Shown here in pieces: positions 10,507 through 19,117 of a stretch of DNA of 64,000 nucleotides. Both the position numbers and the translations under genes were made by a program. The stretch is from the NCBI RefSeq assembly GCF_013911645.1, contig NZ_JACESV010000002.1, positions 1,054,001 through 1,118,000 on the forward strand, read 5' to 3'. Numbering within the stretch: position 1 is the stretch's first letter; the number at the start of each line of letters is the position of its first letter. This DNA comes from Allomuricauda sp. GTDB lineage: Bacteria > Bacteroidota > Bacteroidia > Flavobacteriales > Flavobacteriaceae. The notes under the pieces were generated by a model, which saw only the letters and a program-made list of their open reading frames with translations, was not told the DNA's origin and did not search any database.

Positions 10507-12213
10507 ATGATGACAATATTAAAATACAGTGGGGCTTTAGTTTTGGCAACCTTGGCTATTGTGGGTTGCAATTCCAAACAAGAACAGAAGGAACGACCAA
10601 ATGAAAGGCCCAACATTGTTTTGATTATGGCGGACGATATGGGCTATTCGGATTTAGGTTGTTATGGCGGAGAAATTTCCACACCCAATTTGGATGGTCT
10701 TGCTCAAGATGGAATCAAGTTTACCCAATTTTACAATGCGGCCCGTTGCTGTCCTACTAGGGCAAGTTTAATGACCGGAGTGTATCCTTCTGAAGCTGGT
10801 ATTGGACATATGACTGGGGTTAACCAAGGCCCAGGATATTTGGGTGTTTTGAACGATTCCGTGGTGACCATTCCGCAATTATTGTCCGAAGTGGGATATT
10901 CAACGGGAATGTCTGGTAAGTGGCATGCTGGGACCGAACGCGAATCTTGGCCAGAAAACCGTGGTTTTCAAAACACGTACGTTATCCATAATTGGATTGA
11001 TAGTTACTTTAAGGTTTTGGAAACCTGCGAAATCTATGAAAATGGCAAAATTATTATACCGGCGACTCCTAATCCTGGGGAGTATGAGCCTCAACCCAAC
11101 AACAAGGAATGGTACACCACTGATGTGTTCACTACTAAAGCTATCGAACACATAGATAAGGCGCTTAAAGAGGAAAAGCCCTTCTTTGAATATGTGGCCT
11201 ACAATGCTCCACATTGGCCTTTGGAGGCGCACGATGATGTTATCGCCAAATACGAGGACAAATATTCGGGAGGATACGAAGCGCTCAGATTGGAGAAATA
11301 TCAAAACATGAAGGAAATGGGATTGGTATCAGAAGATTGGGATTTGCCTGAGCAGGACACCCCTGAATGGGCTTCTTTGCCTGATACTGTGCAGCAGGAC
11401 CTGAAATTTATGCGAGCCATCTACGCTGCCCAGATTGATATAATGGATAAGAATATTGGCCGAATTGTGGACCATTTAAGGGAAAAAAGAGCATTGGACA
11501 ATACTCTGATTCTTTTTCTGTCCGATAATGGATGCTCAGCAGAACCCATGGGAGAGGATTATGGCTGGCAATGGGGAATCAACACGAGCCGAAATTATGA
11601 AGATTGGAGAAAAAATTCAGCTCGGCAAGGGGCTAGCCAAGGGCGTGTTTGGACGGTTACCAGCAATACCCCCTTCAAAAAGTTTAAGCGGTTCACCCAC
11701 GAGGGAGGGATATCTACCCCATTGATTGCTCATTGGCCCAAAGGAATTGTAAAATCTGGGATTATGGATGCGGAACCCGGGCATTTAGTTGATATAATGG
11801 CCACTTGTCTTGATATATCCGGAGCTACTTACCCAGAAACCTACAACGGAAAACCTATTTTGTCAAAAAGAGGAGTCAGCTTGGTCGATAATTTCAAAGG
11901 GATAGATGAGCAAAAACATAATGTCATTTTTTGGGAACATGAAGGGCATGCCGCCATTCGCAAGGGAGATTGGAAGCTTGTAACAGTAGACCCTTCGGAT
12001 GAAACCCTATGGGAATTGTACAATATCGTTGATGATCGCACCGAGATGCATGATCTCGCCACACAAAAAACCGATATGGTAAATGAATTGAAAGATTTAT
12101 GGGAAAAGATGGCATATGAAACCAAGGTATGGCCCAAACCTAATGGTGTAAATGCAGTGAAAAACAGGATTGACTATGAAGATCCGAATAATTTAACAGG
12201 ACGTGGCAATTAA
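10507..12213 (+). CDS. Arylsulfatase-type sulfatase, lipoprotein
   Basis: 568 residues, type I (formylglycine) sulfatase family: hydrolysis of sulfate esters, probably on a polysaccharide or glycan. A lipoprotein signal ends at LAIVGC (Cys21). The metal-binding start of the fold is clear (PNIVLIMADDMGYSDLG, Asp43-Asp44). The signature C-x-P-x-R is C81-C82-P83-T84-R85 followed by ASLMTG; Cys81 would be converted to formylglycine by an anaerobic or aerobic maturase located elsewhere. A downstream metal site is visible in LFLSDNGCSAEP. Length is normal for the family. It lies 125 bp downstream of the repeat lipoproteins on the same strand. Together they suggest extracellular processing of a sulfated marine glycan; the substrate cannot be read from sequence. 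Confidence 0.92.
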   Translation: MMTILKYSGALVLATLAIVGCNSKQEQKERPNERPNIVLIMADDMGYSDLGCYGGEISTPNLDGLAQDGIKFTQFYNAARCCPTRASLMTGVYPSEAGIGHMTGVNQGPGYLGVLNDSVVTIPQLLSEVGYSTGMSGKWHAGTERESWPENRGFQNTYVIHNWIDSYFKVLETCEIYENGKIIIPATPNPGEYEPQPNNKEWYTTDVFTTKAIEHIDKALKEEKPFFEYVAYNAPHWPLEAHDDVIAKYEDKYSGGYEALRLEKYQNMKEMGLVSEDWDLPEQDTPEWASLPDTVQQDLKFMRAIYAAQIDIMDKNIGRIVDHLREKRALDNTLILFLSDNGCSAEPMGEDYGWQWGINTSRNYEDWRKNSARQGASQGRVWTVTSNTPFKKFKRFTHEGGISTPLIAHWPKGIVKSGIMDAEPGHLVDIMATCLDISGATYPETYNGKPILSKRGVSLVDNFKGIDEQKHNVIFWEHEGHAAIRKGDWKLVTVDPSDETLWELYNIVDDRTEMHDLATQKTDMVNELKDLWEKMAYETKVWPKPNGVNAVKNRIDYEDPNNLTGRGN

Positions 12214-12581
12214 ATTAAACATAATATAATCTGAAGAGAAAAGTAACCAATACCTTTTTCGGAAGAACTGGAAGATACAGCCTACCAATGGTCACAAAAT
12301 GACTTTTAAGAATGAAAAATATTTTGAAACAGCCAAGGTTTTAAGGTAAACTAATGACCTAGTATCGATGGAGCTTTGTAATGTTGGTGGAAATCATATT
12401 ACGTTCAACACCTGTGGAGTATGGAAAAAAAATTAAACACCAAACAGGTTGCTAAAGACGAGCCGAATTGTATCCGTGATGAGATTCTTGGCTGAAGGAC
12501 CACGCGATGGATTCTTTTATGAGGCATTTGCAGATGAGTGGTGTATGGTACATATAAAGGTAATTTTTAAAACAAAAACGT
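12214..12581 (+). other. Gene-free spacer, possibly decayed coding DNA
   Basis: 368 bp with no convincing gene. Short peptide-like stretches remain (for example a frame reading PFSEELEDTAYQWSQNDF before a stop near 12310, and RFLAEGPRDGFFYEAFADEW near 12480-12540), which suggests old gene fragments rather than designed regulatory DNA. I could not assign either to a family. The promoter of galE presumably lies in the last 100 bp, but no good TAnnTTTG match is obvious. Confidence 0.4.
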
Positions 12582-13601
12582 ATGATATTGGTAACAGGTG
12601 GTATGGGGTATATTGGCTCCCATACAGTTGTTGAATTGCAAAGTGAAGGATATGAGGTGGCCATTATTGACAACCTGTCAAATTCCTCCATTACCGTTTT
12701 GGATGGTATTGAAGCCATCACTGGGCAGCGTCCCTTTTTCGAACAACTAGATCTTCGTGAAAAATCAAAGTTGCAGGATTTTTTTGCTAAGTATGGCGAT
12801 ATTGAGGGTGTAATCCATTTTTCAGCTTCAAAGGCTGTTGGTGAGAGTGTAAAGAAACCATTACTGTATTATGAAAATAATTTGAACGCCCTGGTCTATC
12901 TACTTCAAGAGTTGTTAAAGAAGAGTAAGGCCAATTTTATTTTCAGTTCATCGTGCACAGTGTATGGACAAGCGGATGAATTACCCATTACAGAGGGTGC
13001 TCCCGTGAAACCGGCTGAATCACCATACGGCAATACAAAACAAATTGGTGAGGAAATCATCCAGGATATATGTAATGTGAACCCCAATTTGAGTGCCATT
13101 GCACTTAGATATTTCAATCCCATAGGCGCACATCCCAGTGCTCAAATCGGAGAGTTTCCATTGGGGGTGCCCCAAAATTTGGTTCCCTTTATTACGCAAA
13201 CGGCTATTGGATTGAGAAAACAACTATCGGTTTTTGGCAATGACTATCCAACAACAGATGGAACCTGTATCCGGGATTATATCCATGTGGTGGATTTGGC
13301 CAAGGCACATGTAGTATCACTCCAGCGTTTATTAGAAAACAAAAATGACGGTAATTATGAGGTGTTCAATTTGGGTACAGGAAAGGGAAGTTCCGTGCTG
13401 GAAGTAATACAGAGTTTTGAACGTGTTTCCGGAGAACAGCTAAACTTCAAGATTATGAACAGGCGCCGCGGCGATGTTGTGCAAGCTTACGCGGATACCA
13501 CAAAGGCGAACAAAATACTTAGATGGATATCGGAATATAGTTTAGACGATGCCATGAGATCCGCTTGGGAATGGGAAAAGAAAATAAGGAATTCTAACTA
13601 A
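12582..13601 (+). CDS. galE: UDP-glucose 4-epimerase
   Basis: 339 residues, full length for GalE. Interconverts UDP-glucose and UDP-galactose (NAD+-dependent, cytoplasmic, SDR superfamily). The N-terminal Rossmann motif is VTGGMGYIGSH (G-x-x-G-x-x-G). The catalytic Tyr-x-x-x-Lys is in SPYGNTK (about residues 149-153). The Ser of the active site is in IFSSSCTVYG. Typical C-terminal GalE segments RRRGDVVQAYADTTKA and LRW are present. Start chosen at ATGATATTGGTAACAGG, where the Rossmann beta strand begins at once. It marks the last recognisable metabolic gene before the accessory island; an association with the sulfatase locus or with cell-surface sugar supply is inferred from position only. 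Confidence 0.95.
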   Translation: MILVTGGMGYIGSHTVVELQSEGYEVAIIDNLSNSSITVLDGIEAITGQRPFFEQLDLREKSKLQDFFAKYGDIEGVIHFSASKAVGESVKKPLLYYENNLNALVYLLQELLKKSKANFIFSSSCTVYGQADELPITEGAPVKPAESPYGNTKQIGEEIIQDICNVNPNLSAIALRYFNPIGAHPSAQIGEFPLGVPQNLVPFITQTAIGLRKQLSVFGNDYPTTDGTCIRDYIHVVDLAKAHVVSLQRLLENKNDGNYEVFNLGTGKGSSVLEVIQSFERVSGEQLNFKIMNRRRGDVVQAYADTTKANKILRWISEYSLDDAMRSAWEWEKKIRNSN

Positions 13602-13770
13602 GACAAATGTATAAGTAATTGAGAAAAACCAAAATGATGTATAATGGATGGGCGTGATACCGAGAACCATTAAAAACGGCTAATCTGGATCATATTATTT
13701 TTTAAAGTAGTGGACATGAATTCAGTCGCTTATTAATGGTTTTGCTATGGTCACTAGCTTCCACCGTGGC

Positions 13771-13793
13771 TGGTATACTATGCCCGGCGTTTC
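13771..13793. repeat. 23-bp direct repeat, second copy at 14252-14274
   Basis: TGGTATACTATGCCCGGCGT plus TTC here and TGGTATGCTATGTCCGGCGT plus TTC at 14252: 21 of 23 positions match and both are followed by AACC (after one extra C in the first copy). The second copy abuts the transposase remnant, so the first may mark another fragment of the same lost element. Confidence 0.6.
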
Positions 13794-14064
13794 CAACCAG
13801 GAAATCAACTAAGTCATTAAGATATCTTTTAAGCGGTGATGTAAAGGTGGAAATCCAATGGATGGTTCATTAACACGAGGGATATGAGAATGCGAAAGCA
13901 CTCGATATCATTAAGCCAATTTTAGATGCTCTCACGGGCATGGAGGCTCCAGAACTTACTTCTCAAACCCCTCTTTAAATAAGGGACTTAAGACTGTCCA
14001 AATTTTTATGCTCACCGAATTGCTTACCTTTTAACAAATTTCAACCTTTTTAACATTAAAAACG

Positions 14065-14193
14065 ATGGATTTTGACCCAAAATGGAGATTGGGTTTCCAT
14101 ATGGGTTGGATTATGTGCTTTGTATGGATGAGCCGGATGGTTGAGGCCACCAAAAATGGAAAATTTGAGCCATCCAATATTTGGTGGTATTGA
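14065..14193 (+). CDS. Possible 42-residue small protein
   Basis: ATG to TGA, 42 residues: begins MDFDPKWRLGFHMGWIMCFVWM and ends in NIWWY. Rich in Trp, Met and Phe with one hydrophobic segment (about residues 11-22), so a small membrane-associated peptide is possible. It lies alone in decayed DNA, with no partner and no clear promoter; it may equally be a chance ORF or a fragment. Confidence 0.25.
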   Translation: MDFDPKWRLGFHMGWIMCFVWMSRMVEATKNGKFEPSNIWWY

Positions 14194-14270
14194 TTTTGAA
14201 ATTTAGGTTATTGTGTCGTTTTGGAGGGTGCTCAATTTTATCCGGCTAAGGTGGTATGCTATGTCCGGCG

Positions 14271-14414
14271 TTTCAACCGACCGACGATGCGGTGATGAAA
14301 TCCGTATATTTGGCAACAAGGGAGGCCACTGAGAAATGGTCCATGCCCTTCAGGAACTGGGGCATCATTTTAAACCAGTTCCTTACAATCTATGAAAAAA
14401 GGGTCAGGCTCTAG
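14271..14414 (+). pseudogene. IS256-type (mutator) transposase, C-terminal remnant
   Basis: A 47-codon open stretch ending at TAG 14412-14414 reads [20 protein letters not shown] followed by [21 protein letters not shown]. This matches the characteristic end of IS256-family transposases (AxKxxYLA..xxxKW..P.RNWG..LNQ..I.FE.R). The DDE catalytic part is absent upstream, so it is a 3' fragment only. The terminator of the minus-strand nuclease gene overlaps its last codons. Confidence 0.75.
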
Positions 14415-14427
14415 AAAAGCCCAACCC
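14395..14427 (-). terminator. Rho-independent terminator of the nuclease gene
   Basis: Read on the minus strand: stem GGGTTGGGCT, loop TTTCTAG, stem AGCCTGACCC (ten pairs, two of them G-U), then TTTTTT. It lies 22 bp past the stop of the PD-(D/E)XK gene. Confidence 0.75.
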
Positions 14428-14449
14428 CTGTTATTTTCAACTTACACAC

Positions 14450-15703
14450 TTATTGGGATAGTGTCTCAAAAAGTTCCTTTGTAAATGGTTGTAAAAGAAC
14501 ATTGTTGACCTCATTGAATTTTGACTCGAACATTTGCCTGAATGACTTGTTTTCAGAGATTAAATCATCTTCGGTAAAAAGCTGTATGCTGCAAACCCTT
14601 GCATAATCATGCTCGTCAGTATCATAGTAAATTTCAATGGTTGGGATTTTACTTTTGCTCAAACACTTGAACCCTTTCATTTTTGAAAGAAGGTCACGTT
14701 TGACTTCTTGTATATGCTTGTTTTCATCCGATTCAGCAATAGGACCAAATGCCAACTTCATTGCTATATTATCCTTTTTTATGAGCAAGACATAACTGAA
14801 AATATAATCACCACCTCTGGATTCTGCTTTTGGATAATAAAACAAATCTAAGAGCTTCTGCTTCTTAGGCAATAGATAAATGATGTTCTTGTCATTTGTC
14901 TCATGGCTGATTATAAAATCTTCTTCCATACTAGTTATGATATCCAAAATCAAGTTTTTGTGGACAGAAAAGTCGGCTTGATTGTTGATTATGAAATTAA
15001 TGACTTGCCCATACTTTTTATAAATTTCCTTTGCTTTGGCAATTTCTTTGCTTGTTTTGGTGATGTCTTTTTCTACCATGGAGATGTATTGATTTACACT
15101 TGCTTTAATAAAGAAATCTAGGTTATTGGTAATATTCTCACATTTTTTTAAAAATCGTATAATATCCTTGTATGTGATGTTGGTATATTTTTCGCCGTGA
15201 AGGAATTTTTTATTTTTATGACGACTGCTTTCCAATGGTGTAAGTGTCAGATATATTCTTTTCTTTAAGTGGGGATATTGCTTTTCTACATGTTCGTAAT
15301 AGTCGCCTAACTGATGTATTGAATAATCAGAATAAATTTTGTTTTCGATGGTTATGGCAAAACCAAGTTCTTTATTGATAAGGAACAAATCAATATTTTT
15401 CTCACTCTCCCTAACAACCTCGGTCTTTACCAATGCTTTGGTTAAAAATTCATTTAATTCTGAAGCGGAAATCAGACCTCTTGAATTGAGATGCTTTAGA
15501 AGTTGTCCTAAAATATTGGTTTTAAACCCGTGGGATCCCTTGGGATTTAACAACCACCCCACAAAATTACTATGTCGTATTTCCCTATATTGAACTCCAA
15601 GTACATTGAAAATATTGAAGGCGCTTAAATGAGATTTAATTTTATCAAGGTCTTCCTCGCATTCCGTTTCAAATTTTATCAGGTCTTGATATCTTACATC
15701 CAT
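14450..15703 (-). CDS. PD-(D/E)XK nuclease superfamily protein (PDDEXK_4-like)
   Basis: 417 residues from the ATG at 15703 (MDVRYQDLIKFETECEEDLD). The frame is open for 54 more codons upstream, but that extension is low-complexity and unlike the family. The nuclease core is near residues 60-170: REIRHSNFVGWLLNPKGSHG, then the acidic-lysine centre in NIDLFLINKELGFAITIENKI (Asp of IDLF; Glu-x-Lys of ENK), followed by a conserved Gln-Tyr region (HQLGDYYEHV). This pattern belongs to the PDDEXK_4 group of restriction-like endonucleases. The C-terminal half is unassigned. The AAA ATPase, WYL regulator and hydrolase genes lie upstream on the same strand; the 171-bp gap to the ATPase and the strong terminator make this the last gene of the cluster. 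DNA cleavage in phage defence is a reasonable inference, not shown. Confidence 0.8.
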   Translation of the reverse strand: MDVRYQDLIKFETECEEDLDKIKSHLSAFNIFNVLGVQYREIRHSNFVGWLLNPKGSHGFKTNILGQLLKHLNSRGLISASELNEFLTKALVKTEVVRESEKNIDLFLINKELGFAITIENKIYSDYSIHQLGDYYEHVEKQYPHLKKRIYLTLTPLESSRHKNKKFLHGEKYTNITYKDIIRFLKKCENITNNLDFFIKASVNQYISMVEKDITKTSKEIAKAKEIYKKYGQVINFIINNQADFSVHKNLILDIITSMEEDFIISHETNDKNIIYLLPKKQKLLDLFYYPKAESRGGDYIFSYVLLIKKDNIAMKLAFGPIAESDENKHIQEVKRDLLSKMKGFKCLSKSKIPTIEIYYDTDEHDYARVCSIQLFTEDDLISENKSFRQMFESKFNEVNNVLLQPFTKELFETLSQ

Positions 15704-15874
15704 AAATCTTTTTTTATTACATGTTTCGTTGCATTTAACTATAGTGCCATATGCCCTTAACCAGGTTTTTAGAATAGCATATTTTAGTATCCCGTTGTTG
15801 CACAAGTTTTCTAAAATAGTATGTTTCCCAAAACTTAATATGATATGCCTCGACCATTTCGCCAAAAAACAATC

Positions 15875-16909
15875 TCACCGAAAACCTACAGCTTTTCTTT
15901 TCGGCTCCTTCATTTGTTGATCTTCTTTAGAATTGAAGATTTCTGCCAATGTGAGGGGGGTGTCGGTAAATTTGTTTTCTCCTTCATTTTTCAGCAACCG
16001 ATTCGCTTTTTTGGAAGTTAGGGGCTTAAATTCATAACTGCTTTTTAAACGACCTTTTCTTTTTAATGCAGGATCGATTTTTTTAAGGTCGGTATTGAAG
16101 GTGGCTATTATCTGAATCTTTAAGGATTCTCCCAGTATACCATCGGTCAAATTTAGGATCATGGCTAGGTTTGAATTTCTTTGGTCATCCCTTGAAACAA
16201 TCAACTCTTCTGCGTCTTCAATGATTAGTATTGAGTTTGAATTTGAAATGAGATACCGCATCATATACACATTGTCTAGGTTCTGAGCGAGCTGTCCTGG
16301 CAGAAAAATCACTTTCTTTTCAAGGATGCCACATAAATATCGAATATAAGTGCTCTTGCCTGTTCCCGGCATCCCATAGAACAAATGTAGTCCGCTTGAA
16401 TTCTTTTCCGAAAGGATTGACAGAACTTTTTCATGAAATGTATTAAATCCATCATTATATAAATAATCTAAATTGATTTCTGGAATTTTAAAATCAATCT
16501 TTCTGTTTTGAAAGCTATTGTCCTGTAATATTATGAGATTAATCTGGGCCAGATCCGTTTTTTTCTTCTTGAGCTTCAAACAGAATTCCTCCAGATTCTG
16601 CGTTTTTGTGGACTCTTTTTGGAAAAGCACCCTAAATTCTGTGGAATTTAAATATACAAGAATTTCATTCTTTAAAATAAATAGGTGGGATCCTAAAGTA
16701 GTCTCATCCGTTCTTTCAAATTGGCGATGATAATTCAAAATTTCATCTTCGAATATTTTTGGGAATTCCCGTATCAACTTTTTAAAATCAAGATTACGAT
16801 AGCAATTATTACTAGGGATTTTTTCATAGTAACTTAAATACACTTGATCTGGATAATAATATATATCCTTATTTAGTAATGAATAATCTTTAAGTTTTGG
16901 TTGATTCAT
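15875..16909 (-). CDS. AAA-family ATPase
   Basis: 344 residues from Met at 16909 (MNQPKLKDYSLLNKDIYYYP); a second ATG at 16936 would add nine residues. The N-terminal ~190 residues are of unknown type. The AAA module occupies the last 150: Walker A GMPGTGKST, Walker B SILIIEDAEEL, sensor-1 IIATFNTD, and arginine-finger region DPALKRKGRL, which is the layout of classical AAA (Bcs1/FtsH-like) proteins. The C-terminal small domain is short and ends in a basic tail (KEPKRKAVGFR). It probably forms a hexameric ATP-driven remodeller. Position between a WYL regulator and a PD-(D/E)XK nuclease suggests that it loads or controls the nuclease; that partnership is inferred from adjacency only. The region is visibly A+T-rich compared with flanking core genes, consistent with acquisition. 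Confidence 0.85.
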   Translation of the reverse strand: MNQPKLKDYSLLNKDIYYYPDQVYLSYYEKIPSNNCYRNLDFKKLIREFPKIFEDEILNYHRQFERTDETTLGSHLFILKNEILVYLNSTEFRVLFQKESTKTQNLEEFCLKLKKKKTDLAQINLIILQDNSFQNRKIDFKIPEINLDYLYNDGFNTFHEKVLSILSEKNSSGLHLFYGMPGTGKSTYIRYLCGILEKKVIFLPGQLAQNLDNVYMMRYLISNSNSILIIEDAEELIVSRDDQRNSNLAMILNLTDGILGESLKIQIIATFNTDLKKIDPALKRKGRLKSSYEFKPLTSKKANRLLKNEGENKFTDTPLTLAEIFNSKEDQQMKEPKRKAVGFR

Positions 16910-17039
16910 AATGTAAAATAATTGTTGGTGAATCATTAAGGTCAGCTACGGTTTTCTTCGATTCAAATTACGAGGGTATATTTCCCCAAGGTTGTTAACT
17001 GATTCAAATGTATTTTAGGAATGCGCCAGAAGCTGTCGT

Positions 17040-17933
17040 TCAATATTTTTTAATGGCTTGCTTCAATTGATTTTTAATTTGCTCTTGAAGTGGCTTTGGA
17101 GAAATTACCTTCACTTGATCTCCATAAGAGAGTAGCTCCATTTTGAAATCATGAGTCGGTTTAATTAAATAACTAAAACGAATTTCATCACTGTTCTCAA
17201 CAATAGTGTGCTGACTGCGATGAAGGGGTAGAGATTGTATATATCTACCTTGTTCTGGGGTAAATGAAAGGATGACTTCAACCGGCTTTTCGTTTGATCC
17301 ATTGATAATCCCGAAGCTGTCTTTGAATTCCATGTTGACGTCATAAGAAAAGGGGATAAATGTGCTGGGCGTAACGCATAAATTTTGTATGCGATCCAAG
17401 GAGAAATTCTTGATTTTTCCGTCCCTCTCATCTTCGCCTATCAAATACCAGCGGTTTCTGGACTCCTTTAAGCAAATAGGTTTGACCTTTCGCGAACTTT
17501 CCGAAGCATCCCAGTATTTAATGTAGCTGAATTCTACAATCAGGTTATTCTGTATAGCGTGGATCAACCCTGACATATTTTTTGTGCCCAAACTTCCTCT
17601 TTCCTCAAAGGAGAGGATGTTCCCAAGCCCCTTTGACATTTTAATAGCGTTTACAAGTTCATAACTTTCTCGCAAACGTCTGGTCTGGATGTCCTCTAGG
17701 TCTTCTTTGATATAATATCTGTTTTGACTTTTATCGGAAGCAATCTCAATTTCATAAATAGATGCTATTGCCCGAATATCCCTTTGAAATGTGCGTTGGG
17801 AAGTGAGTAATTTATCTTCAATAACATCAGGGTCCGATAGCATTTTATTTTGAATCTCCTCATAGCTCATGGGCCTTCTCCTCAGAAGTGAAATAATTTT
17901 GGTATAACGCTTAATAGTTTGGTGAACAGACAT
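17040..17933 (-). CDS. WYL-domain transcriptional regulator
   Basis: 297 residues. The N-terminus is a winged helix-turn-helix (IISLLRRRPMSYEEIQNKML ... TSQRTFQRDIRAI, residues 12-55). The WYL domain follows at about 125-195, with the core in KPICLKESRNRWYLIGEDER and KNFSLDRIQNL, and a C-terminal extension domain (about 210-297, VEVILSFTPEQGRYIQSLPL) as in WYL/BrxR/CapW-type regulators. These regulators commonly sense nucleic acid or nucleotide ligands and repress defence loci. It is 10 bp downstream of the hydrolase gene and about 130 bp upstream of the AAA gene, all on the minus strand. No operator was recognised. Confidence 0.88.
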   Translation of the reverse strand: MSVHQTIKRYTKIISLLRRRPMSYEEIQNKMLSDPDVIEDKLLTSQRTFQRDIRAIASIYEIEIASDKSQNRYYIKEDLEDIQTRRLRESYELVNAIKMSKGLGNILSFEERGSLGTKNMSGLIHAIQNNLIVEFSYIKYWDASESSRKVKPICLKESRNRWYLIGEDERDGKIKNFSLDRIQNLCVTPSTFIPFSYDVNMEFKDSFGIINGSNEKPVEVILSFTPEQGRYIQSLPLHRSQHTIVENSDEIRFSYLIKPTHDFKMELLSYGDQVKVISPKPLQEQIKNQLKQAIKKY

Positions 17934-17943
17934 ATTGATGGAT

Positions 17944-18432
17944 TTAATAGCAAAGTTTGCTGAAAAAGTGGCCTACTTCCTCCTTGAATAATTCCAAAGG
18001 AATGCGATGCCCCAAATGCGGAACCAATTTGATATTGATTTCAGCCTCCTTGGAATACGTGCTTAAAAATTTAAGGGTCTCGTTAGGATCAACTATATCA
18101 TCCTTTCTTCCTAATATTATGGTTTTAGGAGCCAAACATTTGGTGTAATGGTTTTGGAAATCAATGGATATATGTTTTTGTAAAGGGGGATTGAAAACTA
18201 AGGCGGGCCTTCCCAGACTTTCAGACATAATGAAAGCATTCAGCCCACCCTTACTACTGCCTATGATAACATTGAATTCAGTATTGGGGAATTGTTTTAA
18301 GATTTCAACAGGTTGGATATGTAGTTTTTTATAATTGATATCCGGAGCATAAACCTTTCCAAATCCTTTGAGAATCTGTCTTTTTTCCGCGCTGAGTACA
18401 CTTTTGAGTCCGTGGAGATATAAAATATTCAT
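17944..18432 (-). CDS. Small alpha/beta hydrolase (YqiA/YcfP-like)
   Basis: 162 residues. Starts MNILYLHGLKS, the HG oxyanion-hole motif typical of YqiA-like esterases. The nucleophile elbow is IIGSSKGG (Ser at the central S of G-S-S-K-G). The acid is in ILGRKDDIVDP and the histidine in HLGHRIP, giving a complete Ser-Asp-His triad at the usual spacing. No signal peptide, so cytoplasmic. It is the promoter-proximal gene of the minus-strand cluster, 10 bp before the WYL regulator. Possible substrates are esters or thioesters; whether it takes part in a defence process or is merely a passenger cannot be told. Confidence 0.8.
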   Translation of the reverse strand: MNILYLHGLKSVLSAEKRQILKGFGKVYAPDINYKKLHIQPVEILKQFPNTEFNVIIGSSKGGLNAFIMSESLGRPALVFNPPLQKHISIDFQNHYTKCLAPKTIILGRKDDIVDPNETLKFLSTYSKEAEINIKLVPHLGHRIPLELFKEEVGHFFSKLCY

Positions 18433-19117
18433 TTGGTTAAATTAAACGTTCAGGGCAAATGACGCAATGAATAGCGACAATAAATGTCGTTTTAATTCAA
18501 ATTTTACTATGTTTTGGATGCGTCTGTACTTTTCATCCATTTAAGTATGACATGGAGTATACTCATCAATGTTGATTTTTAAGGAGTTTTTAATAAAAGT
18601 AGCCCTTTGTTGTTTTTCGAGTCATCAAAAAACAGGGTAGTGTCCAGGGACTTCCGATTAGGACACCATCATCTTGAATCACATGATTTTCCGTACAATG
18701 GGGATGATGGTGTTCCCAAGGGCCCTAATGGAACTTATCAAGGCCAAGATGGTGTTTGTTCGTAAATAGGGTTTCCACTTCCTTCCCAAAAGCCTTGACT
18801 GTCCCCCGCTTTCTTTTATTGTGAGATGCATGTAAGAAGCAAGCAAATACCCCATTGAAATTTGGGAAATAATGGGAATTATTGATTAAATGGTTTTGGT
18901 CAAATTTTTTAAGTGAAAAATAAAAAAGCCGGATTTTTGGAATCAGTTCAGCGGTTTTTCGAGTGTATTCAAGTACGTTGGAAGCAAACTTGAACTTTCG
19001 CCAGAGACTGTTCAATCGACAAAATAGGGCTTTACCTTTTTAAGGAAGGAAACTCCCGCGGAAATTAAAACAAAAACTACTCCATAATAATATTCATGAA
19101 ATAATACACTCATATTT
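18433..19117. other. Intergenic region with left copy of a ~300-bp repeat
   Basis: 685 bp between divergent genes. The hydrolase promoter should lie at the left and the promoter of the HTH/coiled-coil gene at the right (19050-19117). The middle holds the repeat copy at 18574-18870. A minus-strand ORF of 96 codons (18725-19015) runs through the repeat and is judged a remnant because the right copy is full of stops. Confidence 0.6.
18574..18870. repeat. Long direct repeat, left copy (right copy 25767-26114)
   Basis: Begins TTTTTAAGGAGTTTTTAATA, continues with AATAAAAGTAGCCC.TTGTTG, GGACTTCC..TAGGACACCATC, TATCAAGGCCAAGA, AAATAGGGTTTCCACTTCCTT, CTTTTATTGTG..ATGCATGTAAGAAGCAA and ends AAATTTGGGAAA. 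Each of these blocks recurs in order at 25767-26114 with roughly four of five bases matching. The right copy has about 45 extra bases near 25987-26031. Read on the minus strand both copies retain KEVE(T/A)LF..K..LGLD(K/R)F, so the repeat derives from old coding DNA. Confidence 0.8.

Larger units (their letters stand above)
13602..14270. other. Degenerate spacer with gene fragments
   Basis: About 670 bp without an intact gene apart from a doubtful 42-codon ORF. A frame reading AKALDIIKPILDALTG..APELTSQTPL ends at a stop near 13979 and looks like the tail of a lost protein. A 23-bp sequence at 13771-13793 is repeated at 14252-14274, directly upstream of the IS256-type remnant. The region appears to be a graveyard of insertions at the left edge of the island. 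Confidence 0.5.

Noticed and set aside
12449..12634. 61-codon ORF upstream of galE
   Set aside because: It runs into galE in another frame; only a short middle part looks protein-like, so a fragment at best.
15704..15865. N-terminal extension of the PD-(D/E)XK protein to 471 residues
   Set aside because: The extra 54 residues look unlike the family, and a good ATG at 15703 gives the natural start.
18725..19015. 96-codon minus-strand ORF
   Set aside because: It lies across the long repeat; the other copy has stops and frame changes, so it is a remnant rather than a gene.
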